Below, in pieces: positions 10,349 to 23,300 of a stretch of 64,000 nucleotides of DNA; position 1 is the first letter of the stretch, and the number at the start of each line of letters is the position of its first letter. Source of the DNA: Watersipora subatra. Lineage: Eukaryota > Bryozoa > Gymnolaemata > Cheilostomatida > Watersiporidae. The translations under genes were made by a program, and so were the position numbers. Location: assembly GCF_963576615.1 (NCBI RefSeq), contig NC_088711.1:3906001-3970000 (forward strand), given 5' to 3'. The notes under the pieces are model-generated. The model did not search any database and had not been told where the DNA came from. It saw nothing but the letters and a program-made list of their open reading frames with translations.

Positions 10349-10859
10349 CGCTTAGCGCTCACATGATGTATGTCTCAGGGCTGCTAAGGCAGCGAGCTAT
10401 AAAAACTTTTCTTTAAGCCTGTCTGTGTGATACTTTTGCACTCATCCACAATGACTTACACTGTTCAACCAGGAGGCTTACTGTCCACACACAGGTTTAT
10501 CATACTCTTTAGTCATGCATTGGTTATTTTATTAACATTTATACAAGTTTTCATACCTTAAAATTCTTTATCTTGTGATCTGTTTTTATCCCATACAAAT
10601 AATATGGTGTTGGTAATATTTTATTTTTGCATCCTATGCATATTGTCTTTATATTATTTTTTTTATTTATCTACATAATTTTTATACTCGTGTAGTAATT
10701 CTCATAGAAATACACTTGCGATTATGTAACCAAATTAATTACAAAAAACAACTATTCATTTATACATTGCTAGTTTATTTTAAGATGGGAAAAAAGTCAT
10801 GTTTCTATACATATCTATAAATAAAGTCTAAATCAGCAACACAGCTGTGTTGCTGATTC
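10349..10859. other. Convergent 3' intergenic interval
   Basis: Holds the BBOX1-like 3' UTR and probably part of the transporter A 3' UTR from the other strand. It is AT-rich with several TTTATT/AATAAA-like words on both strands, so polyadenylation sites cannot be fixed from sequence alone. Confidence 0.4.
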
Positions 10860-10936
10860 TGGCCCAAATAGTGCTGGTAGCCCAAATAGCGCAGATGGCT
10901 CAAATAGCACTGGTGATCCAAATAACATTGGTGGCC
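10860..10936. repeat. Short imperfect tandem repeat (about 18 bp) near transporter A 3' end
   Basis: About four imperfect units built on 'cccaaatagcgcagatgg'-like sequence, beyond the transporter A stop codon. Confidence 0.6.
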
Positions 10937-10982
10937 AGCTGGCAGAGCATTTGATCCTGGTATTACTAGTAGATCAGAATGG

Positions 10983-11129
10983 ATGATGGCGAGTCCTAGT
11001 GCTGTAGGTTTTGACACGTAATGACGAGGACTGTTGCTGTAAATATTGATACATGATAGCGAGTGCTTGTTCTGTACATAATGATGCGTGATGGCAAGTA
11101 CTAGTCGTGTTGATATTGACACATGATGG
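10983..11129. repeat. Imperfect tandem repeat (about 35 bp), likely in the transporter A 3' UTR
   Basis: Four diverged units with the shared pattern 'tgatggcgagt...tattgacaca'. Located 55-200 bp past the stop codon of transporter A. Confidence 0.55.
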
Positions 11130-11182
11130 CAAGCTACAGGCCGTGCTTATCTTTGTTGCTCTACTTGAAAAGTCCAAAAGAA

Positions 11183-11378
11183 CTAGCTTGCTCTTAACAA
11201 TGGCTGTATTTCCTCATTTGTTGGTTCATTGTTTTGTGAACGAATAAGAAACTTGCATGAGTGGACAATGACCAGTAGTGCTGCAGCCAACCCACAAGCT
11301 ATAGAATAGCAGGTAATTGTAACTCCAAAGCTGGTATAAGCGTTTACTAGTCCAGAGAGGGTGGCTCCAAGGAAGGCC
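11183..11378 (-). CDS. SLC18B1: Transporter A exon 11 (terminal)
   Basis: Acceptor TGTTACAG; completes a split Gly codon, reads AFLGATLSGLVNAYTSFG through two hydrophobic segments (helices 11-12), then a polar tail with EEIQPLLRAS and stop TAG. Homologous to 49242-49428 and to the relic at 45250-45365. Confidence 0.87.
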
Positions 11379-14300
11379 CTGTAACACACGTGATTAATCT
11401 GTATTTTTCAAAAACTTAGCTGAGCACATAGTCAATCAATCGTAAAATGTTGATAAGCACTGTATTATCTCACCGATAACACTAGCATGTGTACATCGAA
11501 TAAGGGGTTGTCTTACCTTGACCTCAAAACAGCTTGTTACTCATTAACTAAAACATTTATTCTCAATTTATTATATAGAGAGCTATAGACAGATTAGTGT
11601 ACTTATAACTGGTGAAAAGCTTGCCATGCTAACCATTTAAATATTATATTGCTACACTCCTAAAACTTACTTTTACAACTCATACTAATAGAAACTAAAT
11701 ACATGGAGCTTTCTTTAGATTCTTCTGCTATGATTAAAACCAGTTTACAGTTCCTTACCCAAACGCGTAAGCGCTCGCCCAGAATCCTGCTACAGCTGCC
11801 TTAGTGTTCTTCAGAAGAGCCGGGTTGTCTTCAAATTCACTATAATCATATAAACTACACACTGAACACACACCGATGTGTCACTAGGTTTACTCGAATA
11901 GTGCAATAGACCTAGACTAACAATGCATTGAACCTACACGGCTACACCAGCAATGCTCTAGACCTACACTAACATTGTACTAGACCTACACTAGCAACGC
12001 ATTAGACCTACACTAATAATGCATTAAGCCTACACTAACAATGCATTAAACCTACATTAACAATGCACTCGACCTACATCAACAATATATGAAATCTACA
12101 CTAACAATGCACTAGACTTACAGTAGCAATGCATTAGACCTACACTACCAATGCTATATCTACATTCACAAAACACTGGACCTACAGTGATAATGTTATG
12201 AACTCACATTAACCTCATTGGAAGATTTCATTAATTATAGTCAGCTTTTTCAAATGGTTGTGATTGGATATTAGAAAGGCAAAACAAATCAATATTTATA
12301 CCTTGAGAAATTTCTTGTTGCTGTTGCCACTTGAAGTAATAGAACGCTTTCAAGTTTTTATTAGTCACAAAAATGTTGAAAAGAACTTTGGTCAAAGTGG
12401 AAATTCGGAAAAAGCACATTGCTTGTATACCTGTCCGAGCTTTTGATGGACACAACTTCATCCATTGATGCCACGAATCCTATGGCAACACCAGACCCGA
12501 GTACTGCAAGGCACAGCAGCAGTAGCCAGAGCGGCCTGCAACAACAAGAAGGAACATGAACATAGAAACAGACAGGGTTTATGTCTGTATTTATTTATAT
12601 CTCAAATATAAACCTACACTTACCTGCAGCTAACATGTCAAGCTGGTGTAGTCATACAAATGCTATGTGGTTCAGAAAGAGTAACTATTAGAATGTTAGC
12701 ATGCCGATAGCGTGGCAAACTTTGGAATCTGACTATATGATGTAATTACTAAATGTTGACAAGTTCATGAGTATATGAACTGACAGGTATATGCAAGTGC
12801 TTGCGTACTCTAGAACATAGTTCAAAATAATTACTTCTCTTTTAAGCATTTATCACAAGGCCCTAAAAGTATGCTGCTAAAAACTAAACTGTATTGAGAC
12901 AGTTTAGCGAGTCCGTCGAGTGAAATTTTCAAGACAGTACAGAATGCTGCAAGGTGACAGTCTCAAAACAGCACAGAATAATCCAAGGTGGCAGTCGCAA
13001 AACAGTACAGAATGCTCTCAGGTGACAGTCCTAAGACAGTACAAAATGCTCTCAAGTGACAGTCTTAAGACAGTACAAAATGCTCCCAAGTGACAGTTTC
13101 AAACAGTACAGAATGCTTCCAGGTGACAGTCTCAAGACAGTAAAGAATGCTCTTAGGTGACAGTGTCAAGACAGTAGAGAATGCTCTCAAGTGTCAGTCT
13201 TAAGACAGTACAGAATGCTGCAAGGTGACAGTCTCAAAACAGCATAGAATGATCCAAGGCGGCAGTCGCAAAACAGTACAGAATGCTCTCAGGCGACAGT
13301 CTCGAGACAGAACAAAATGCTCTCAGGTGACAGTTTTAAGACAGTACAGAATGCTCCCAGGTGACAGTCTTAAGACAGTACAGAATGCTCCCAGGTGACT
13401 GTCTTAAGACAGTACAGAATGCTCTCAGGTGACAGTCATAAGACAGTACAGAATGCTCCCGCAGGTGACTGTCTTAAGACAGTACAGAATGCTCTCAGGT
13501 GACAGTTTAAAAGCTGTAGAGACCGAACCGTTGTTGTTTAAAAAGAAATCATTCCAAATGTTCTCTTATTCATTATGGAGTAATTTTAGAGACAACATAT
13601 AGCATATGTAAAACCTAGTTTCAAGAAATATTTGTCTGGTATATCTTTTGCTAAAGAGGTCAAACATGATCTGCAAACAAAAGAGCTCGCTCGGCTGCTC
13701 AATAAAAGAATTAGATAAACTTGCCTTGTAAAACCGGAGAGGACTAGAAGAGGTGAGGGTCCCATGAAGAAAAAGTTAATAGAATGGAGTACAAATCCAA
13801 ATACCATTAAGTGTCTTGCATTCAACCAGCTCTAAATGAACCAAAAATAAATGAGACTCTGCAAGACTTGTGGTAAATGCAGTAATACTTACTTGAAATG
13901 CAGCATTTATCACAATAATAAATAACTGGAGAGCTAATAACAATCAGCAGGTACTATGAGTATAAGTAAACATGATACTAGCAGTAACCTTACGAGTCCT
14001 TAATACTAGACATAGCAGTAATACTAGCTACTAAAATACAACGAAAAGTAACTATCAGGTACCTGCTGTAAGTACTAAAAACTAGCAATATTCTCTAACA
14101 GTATTTACCATGATAGACACTGATTTACAGGGCACAACTAGCATTGATTGCCCCCACAGAAACAAAATTTATCACCAGTAATATCTGTACCCAAGCAATC
14201 CAATGCCTACAATCAACGACCATAGGAGTAGAGAGGCTTTTATCCATATCAGTGTATTTATTCATACAACAAACAGTTAATGGTGCAGTATTCCTTTCTT

Positions 14301-17300
14301 AGGATGTATTATCAGTGCTGTTTAGAGTCAGCATATTATGAGAGACTTACCAAAGAATCTAGGGCTTTGCCAACTAAAGGAGATGAGATGGTGTATGTGA
14401 AGGAGGCAAGGAGGAATGTAAGAGCACTTATCTCCTCCGATAGCCCATACTGCAAGAGTGCAGATATCACAGATGAACAGAAATGCTCGCAATACGTAAA
14501 AAACCAACCACTTGCTCAACTAAAACACGAGATGGAGCATCATCCTGTTAGGGGTTAAAAGGTGGAGGATAGACTACTGGTCGCTAGCTTTTCAGAGAGA
14601 GCTCAATAGTACATATACACTATATGGGTAGCCGCTAAAGAAGAACGGCAGTCGGTCTAATAAGCTGCAGTGGATTTAAACAAATGGTAGATGGGTTCTT
14701 TGCTAGCCCAGTTCTAACACCTTTCATTTACATATAACTGGGTGCAATACGACAGTTTGATTCAACTCAGTTATTCCGGACAAACTTAATCTATTAGACT
14801 TCATTTATATCTATATACTAGAAATTCCACTGTCATACAGCCCACGACCAAAGTGATATTGGAAAAAAGAAAGGGTACTGATGGTTGAGAAATGCAATAT
14901 TAGCAGTCAATGACACTGCAGTGCAATAGGATAACTGCAATGGTAGCTGTAATGTACTGGGTGTGGGTGTTATTATATACAGCAAACAGCAATAATGAAA
15001 GAAAAGATTATATGTTTATATCTCTCCCCCTGCAATAGGAGAAATGCAATATTGGCCAGTATTAGAAGTAAAATGCACTGACATTATTAGAATAACCAAT
15101 ATTATTAATATAGTAATAATATAAAACCAATTCACAATTTTGTTTACATTTCAAAACGTCATAGCTAACAATACCAAGAAGTGATATTTATATAGATTTT
15201 TAGAAAATCTATTTAAAAAAGTGTTTGGTCATGACAAACAGCAATAATGACAGGAAAAGATTATATGTTTATATCTCTCCCCCTGCAATAGGAGAAATGC
15301 AATATTAGAAGTAAAATGCACTGATATTATCAGAATAACCAATATAATTAATATAGTAATACAGTAATAATAGAAAACCAATGAACAATTTTGTTTACAT
15401 TTAAAAACTTCATAGTTAACAATATCAAGAAGTATCAAGAAGAATATCCAAACTTATAATTAAATATCGTAATGTCATAAAAATCGTCATTTCCTTTACT
15501 TACACTGCGTTGGACATTAGTTAGAATACCAAAGTACTAAAATGTGTCTGAAATGTCAGTTAATTTGAAATCGGAAAAATGAAACGATTTCAGTACTCCT
15601 ACGTTAATCACCGAAACCTTTGGCAATTCAACAATGCTATAGACTGGTGAAACGTGCATGTTATTCTTTCATGAAATGCGCACGATCTAATCATTCTATT
15701 CTTTGTCGCTCGGCGTTTCAATTTCCGGTCTTAACTTTTATAAAAGTGAGGCTTGGCAAGTTTTAATAACGATTTTCGTCCAAATAAATCTGTCTATTTG
15801 TGTATAATCCGATCAGATGGGTAAGTTTTTAGAGAATTTCGATGATTTACAAAGACTTGGTAACATATTTAAGTAGGCCTATATGTGTTTTGTATCATCA
15901 TTATACTTTAACTAATCTACAAAACGATGGTTAAAATTGTTGATGAAATTTTATACAAGGGTTCGTCTCATTGTTCATGAATAATTTTTGTAAGTTGTGT
16001 GCACATGCATTTATCATAAAAACTCCCAAACTTCGCATCCGCTCGTTTGGTCGTGGGATTAAACTTACTGTGCTTGGCATACTACGATAGAAAGCTAACT
16101 CTTATACAGATATTGGCATTGTAACATGTAATTGTAACATACCTTTTGCCGTAACTCCGGTTCTATGATAGGCTCGATGCTGCTCCACAAAACACCAACA
16201 AAGGCGGACAATGCGAGATATGCAAGCCTCCTTGGGCTTTTCAGAAGTTGGGTTACAGAGGGCTGGTCTCTTGCTGATTCAGCCGACTGGGAAATTTCTG
16301 CAATTAAACTTGTACTATACCCGATAGCTTGGTTTCTAGAGCGCTTGACCTGCGGACAACAAGTCGGGGTTCAAATCCCTAAAAAGGCTACTGGGGGTGA
16401 CAGGAATGACATTCAACATTAAACTGCTCTCTACAGCTGGACCTCTATAACTGGACCTCTACAACTGGACCTGTGTTATTCAACATTAAACTGCTCTCTA
16501 CAGCTGGACCTCTACAACTGTTCTCTACAGCTGGACCTGTGTTATTCAACATTAAACTGTTCTCTACAACTGGACCTGTGTTATTCAACATTAAACTGTT
16601 CTCTACAACTGGACCTGTGTTATTCAACATTAAACTGCTCTCTACAACTGGACCTGTGTTATTCAACATTAAACTGTTCTCTACAACTGGACCTGTGTTA
16701 TTCAACATTAAACTGTTTTCTACAACTGAACCTGTGTTATTCAACATTAAACTGTTCTCTACAACTGGACCTGTGTTATTCAACATTAAACTGTTCTCTA
16801 CAGCTAGACCTGTGTTATTCAACATTAAACTTCTCTCTACAGCTGGACCTGTGTTATTCAACATTAAACTGTTCTCTACAACTGGACCTGTGTTATTCAA
16901 CATTAAACTGTTCTCTACAACTGGACCTGTGTTATTCAACATTAAACTGTTCTCTACAACTGGACCTGTGTTATTCAACATTAAACTGTTCTCTACAGCT
17001 GGACCTGTGTTATTCAACATTAAACTGTTCTCTACAGCTGAACCTGTGTTCAGCCATCAAGGTTTCTTTGCCACTGGAGTCAAACATGCCTAGCCAAGAT
17101 CACACAGACAGGGACTGTACAACAACGCTCTTAAAAACTACACAGCCTCTTCTTGCAGTAAGCTAATCGGACATACTCAATCTTTAAGGCATTGCCCACA
17201 CACTATTAACCCAAAAACACTTAGGGGTTGGTAAGAGTAGTAAGTGGTTAACTCTAATAAATGCATGCTGAAATAAACGAAGATTTTCATGCACATTCCC

Positions 17301-20300
17301 TACTCTTTTTTATTTACTTTATTCTGTTGCGATTATAATCTATTTTATTTAAGAGCCTCTGCAAGGATAAAAGCCCCACCATATGATTGTCAGTCAAGTT
17401 GTCAAAGCAACTACACAGTTCAGACTCACCATTCTTTTGTAAGAAGAAGATGAGCATTACTGACTGGATCAGAAGTATTGCTCCAATGCTGGCAAACACC
17501 ATGATAAATCCACCGATCTACATATATTCAACACATGGTGAAGGATCGTTGAGTTGAAACCCTGTCTCATCTAACGCTAAAGTCTGACTTGTTGTACCCA
17601 CTGCAAGCAATTGAACTGCTTAGAATTAAAACTAGCATTTCAAATATCGCTATGCTTTTAGACCAACAGACTTTTTAAAGCTTTGTTCCTTCTTAACAGA
17701 CAGACAAACATTACATAGGTATTCAAATTTCTCAACTTGCACCTTGTCACCTTCAATGTGTAACAAAAACTTTAGATTAAGGCTGAAGTATAAACAGTGA
17801 CATAGGAACAACATGAAACGTAAAGGTTATCATCTTGCCATTTGTGGCTTGTAAAAGATAATTTGTGTAAGAAGTGCTATAAGTTTGCTACAAGTTACAT
17901 AACAATAAATACTAACATGGCTGTGGGAACACTCTCATCAACCAAAGGGATGGACTGCAGTTTCTCAGCAATAATAAAACTTGACTACCCTAGGACACTT
18001 AAGTATTCGCGGCATCTAACTTTCGCGTTTTCGCGGAGTCATCATCACGCGAAAAATTCATGCGCGAAACTAAACTATCATAACGAACTAGCGAAAATTC
18101 GAAATTAAATAGCTATGTTCTACGCAGGCCTGTATTCACTGGTTGCAAGTTGGGGGGCTAATGTTAGACGACTAGTTATGAACATCTGGGGTGTGGAGAA
18201 GGGGGGGGGTGCTGTAAGCTCCCAACAGGTTTCTCTTATGCAGGGCCTCAGCCGGGCCTCTCACGTGAAGTTTTAAAAAATTTTATTGGCAAGTATCAAC
18301 ATTTTTCTATTTTTTGAGATTTGCTTTGTTTTAGCTGATGTGACTGACAAAACGTTTTAAAATTAAAACAGGCAAAACTTGTACGCAGTTAAAAAGCTCA
18401 GAAAGAAGACTTTTTTTTTTAAGCGTTTTAACAAAGATCATTTTTGCCGATTTTATTTCAAGTTCATTAAGTAGGATATGGGCAAGCAGATGTTTGCTAA
18501 AACTTGATATTTTGCAAACCTTTATAAAAGTCGTTAACAAGAATATTTTGCCGCTGATGAAGATAATAATGATGCCTAAGAACTACTAAAAGTTGACGTT
18601 TGTATCTATGGCTTCGAATAAAGTGATATTCTACAGCGATAAAAACCTTTCTATAGCCGTTGGACTATGAAATTCCTAAAAAGTTGGGGCGTCTTAGCCG
18701 GCCAGCTGTCCAAGGGAATACGGCCCTGTAGTTCATTGATATCCACAACAAAATCGTGATATTAGAAATGCAGATAATTTTGTGTGTGATGGAGCTCATT
18801 GGGAAATTTCTAGTAAATTCGTTAATACACCGAATGAGCAGCATGGCAAAGCAAATTAAGATAACAAGTTTTTTTGGAAAAGCCAAGACAAACGAAGAAG
18901 ATGATGATATCAGTTTAGTCACCGAATTTGTAACTGATGAGGATGAAAGTCTGGTAGGTGAAGTCATACAATTAAATAATACTTATTGTAGTGATGAATT
19001 TTACTGCCAACCAAAAACGATAACAACCCTCACCAGGTCCAACCATGTTATACAGTTCTGGTTGTGATGTTGGTTGTTATCTATTTTATTTTTTATGAGA
19101 CATGTACTGTATTTGATTTTTTTTAAATTTGAAATATTGTGAACTCAAAACGTGCCATGGCCATCGCTTGCTATAAATACTTGAGATCTAATATTGGTAC
19201 CATATCGGTCACGACGGAAAGGACCGAGACGTCATTGATAGTCCAAGAAACAAATGGCAGCAAGCGATCACGTTGAATTATCGATTTCTGCCATACATTT
19301 ATACCTGCGGGTTACAAATACAAACTAGTCGCAAATATAACAACTTTTTTTACTAGAGGACCGGACCTGAGGAATCTAATTTGTTTGTTCTACTGTATTT
19401 ATTTTCACATCACTATATTTTCGCACTCATCAGAGCTGCGAAATTAAGTTGCAGCGAAATTTTACTCTGTGTGCTACTCACGAAACTAAATACTAGCGAA
19501 ATATAAGTGTCCTAGGGTAATCAAGAACATTGACCCACCATGCGGAAACCATACTTCAAAAACCGTTAAACCTCCTGTATGATCCATTTTATGCTTTACT
19601 AGACCTGTTCCTGGTTCATAAGCAGTGTGAGGTTGATGTGCGGTCATAGATAGACCTACACTCACCTAGATAGTACTGTAAATTGCCCACCGCCAATTGG
19701 CTCCGTACTTACAGCGTATAAGCCGCTACCTATAGCTGGACCACACATGAATCCCAGTCCCATCGCTGTAGATGAGTAGCCCTGCAATTATAAGAACGCA
19801 GTGTAAACCCATTGTGAACGCAGTGTGAACGCAGTGTGAACGCATTGTGAACGCATTGTGAACGCATTATGAAGGCAATATACGCCAAGAACACACGCTG
19901 TAATTTTAAGATTTGTTTTAACAACCTTAGCAAAGTTATATAAGTTGTAGCAAGGCACCCCTTCAGCAGACTCATTCATAATGTCTCAGAGTGGGCATAG
20001 ACTTATCGCAACTATCTTTCAAACTACTAGAAGACCAGGGTTTGTTATAATTTAAAAGCACTTGGGCTACGAATAACAATTGGGGAATCACAATGGTTTT
20101 CCATATCCAAATAATAACCTATAACTAGAGTAGGTAGAAAATATTATCTCATTACAAGCACAATAAGTCAATTTCCACTGCATGTGGCACCGATTGCAAA
20201 AATGTTTGGCTTCTCTTTTGGAATTTTATGAATTTCGCTAAAATATGCCAAATTTGTCTTTTTGCTAGAGAATGCAGGCCTTGAACAGGCCTTGTTCAAA

Positions 20301-23300
20301 GCCTGTTCAAAGCCTTGAACAGGCCTTGAACAGGCCTTGTTTAAGGCCTGAGGCTCAAACAAGGTTCGAGGCCTTGAACAAGGCCTCGAACAAGGTTGAA
20401 CAAGGCCTCGAACAAGATTCGAGGCCTTGTTCACCTGCTAGAGAATGCAGGCCGTTTCAAGGCCTGCATTCTCTAGCATTTTTTCAGCACTGTGTACCAA
20501 TGCACTGATTCTTTATGTAGGTTAATGTTGGAACACACACAAAAAGTTAGCAGGAATTTTGTCTCACTCCTGACTTATGTATGTCTCAGTGAGATAAAAA
20601 CATTCTCAAAGATATGGCAAGTAGTGGAAGGTGGTTGCCGTTGAACAGAGATATCCTTCAGTTGCTACTAGTAGTTCAGAGTTGACTTGAGAATGAGTAT
20701 TAGAGGCTTTTGGGTGAGCTTGTGCCTAAGCTCAGTAGTTTTGTCACCTTCATACAGGCTACATGGTACACAGGCTATATGACACACAGGCTATATGGTA
20801 CACAGGCTATATGACACACAGGCTATATGGTACACAGGCTATATGGTACACAGGCTATATGGTGCACATGCTATATGGTGCACATGCTATATGGCATCGG
20901 CTATAATATGCAGGTTAATTGCAAGCATTAAACATTAACTGGTAGAGATATTTCTCTGCTTCCCAATGCATATTTATTTAGACACCTACGACAAATTGGA
21001 GATATGCTAGCAAATTTCTTGCATTTATAAAGGTTAATGTCGCTCTGCCCGAAGGAGAGTGCAAAACATAGGCGACATTCACTTCGCCTGTAAAAAGGTT
21101 AAATTGATCTTCCCAAAGTGCGAATGAGCTCTGTGAAAAATACGCCGGCCTCTATTTGAGCGCCACCTCTATTTGACCACCACCACCTCTATTTGACCGC
21201 CAATAGAGAAGAAGGGTTGAAAAGTAGACATTTTACGGTATCTTGCAATCACTCTTCCTTAGGTATCTTTGAGCTCAATTAAACCTATTAAAGACTAATT
21301 GAAATTAGCCTCTCATTATGTTCTTGCAGTGGTTGGGAGGCTCTAGATATCTCTGTAACTATCGCTTTTGCACTTTTTATTCCATCAATGAGAGCACGAC
21401 CGTCACAAAGTTCAGGTCTGACTATTCTTGCAGAGTTGTCTGTTCATTTAGTTTATCTTATTCACTTGACTGTGGAAAAAAAGAAGACTGACGACTCAAT
21501 GCAAGTTAGTTGATGATTTGATTTATTGTCATATTTCTGTAAAAACAAATTGAATCTCCAGTGCAGCGGACCCTCATCCTCATCCCCCCCTATCTAGAAC
21601 TAAAGAGATGTGACATGACATGCCTTAAGGGGAATCCAAAGTTTATGTAATTGAATGTGAATTAAAAGTTAATTCACAAATGTTAAAAGTTAAAAAAAGT
21701 TAATTACTTAAGAACACTGCACATGTGCAATAAGTACTACTGCGAGTTTTTATCTGTTGATTTTATAATGTGAACTCAATCGAACTTTGTTGATATGCAA
21801 GTATCATAATGTGATGTATAGTATATGAAAAGGTCAAAGGTCACGCAGCTGTTGTTTAAAGTCCTCTAGCACCTGTTCAAGTATTTTGCCTGCTGCGCTT
21901 TTGCACCAGTGATACCTCACCATGCACTACTGTTAGACTGTCATATGTTAACTCACTGCTACACAGTTAGACTCATATGTTAACTCACTGTTGCACTGTT
22001 AGACTATCATACGCTAACTCACTGCTACACTGTTAGACTATCATATGTTAACTCACTGTTGCACTGTTAGACTATCATATGTTAACTCACTGCTACACTG
22101 TTAGACTATCATATGTTAACTCACTGCTACACTGTTAGACTATCATATGTTAACTCACTGTTGCACTGTTAAACTATCATATGTTAACACACTGTTGTAC
22201 TGTTAGACTATCATATGTTAACTCATTGTTGCACAGTTAGACCATCATACGCTAACTCACTGTTGCACTGTTAGACTATCATATATTAACACACTGTTGC
22301 ACTGTTAGACCATCATATGCTAACTCACTGTTGCACTGTTAGACTATCATATGTTAACACACTGTTACACTGTTAGACTATCATATGTTACCTGGAGTTA
22401 ACTACAGAGGAACCTCGGTTCTCGAACGCTTCGGTTCTCGACCAATTCGGTTTTCCACCAAAAAAATTGAGATTTATTCGTCGTGGATCTCGAACATAAA
22501 TTCAGTTCTTGACCAAACCGGAGCATGCGCATTAAAACTAAACGTTAGGAACAGCTTCGGAAGCAGCATGGAAACATTCATTAAAAGTTGACTTGCAATA
22601 AAATTCACATAACAGTTATTTGATATCAAAAGATTCACCATGTCTTACTCTGTTGTGTTGTAGGTGCCAAATATGTGGGAATGTGATTACAAGCTCTTAA
22701 AAGCTAAAAAATGAACAGTTAATCGCAGCCACACCAGACCGCCGTAGTTTGGATTCTCTTTCCAAAACGGCTCAAATGTGACGAAGTCGTGGTAGATGGT
22801 GTCTATTTACACTTTCCTGCAACCTTATTCGTTGAAATATTTCTCACAAAAATATGAAAAATACGAAATATTTCGTCACAAATATACTTCACACATTCAA
22901 TAAAACCATGTCTATTGTTCTTACGTTCTTTTATCGTCATTGTAATGCTGTTTATTTTAGCAGCGATATCCTATAACTTACTGTATAAAATTGTTTGATT
23001 TTTTAACTTTAGCTCGAAGGAGTACATATCAGTGTCTGATAATCATGACGAGCCTGTTGGTCACCTGTGATACTCGAAAAGTGCTGCAGAAATTATTTGC
23101 GAAGTATTGGGTCACATGATCAGATTACGACTTGCCGATTAGATCAAGCCCAAACAAACCTGTAAAGTAACGAGCATCTATATGTGATACGAGGTTTTCG
23201 GTAAAACCCGAAGTGTTTGTCATAAACTAGTGCTACGATAAGTTTTATATTGAGCTTTTTATTGGCCTTTCAATTCACGTGAGAACATCAAGTGACAAGA

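Noticed and set aside
14280-14558. 92-codon plus-strand frame
   Set aside because: It is antisense to transporter A exon 7.
16320-16410. A tRNA gene
   Set aside because: A and B boxes are present but acceptor and D/anticodon arms do not pair properly; more likely a SINE head.
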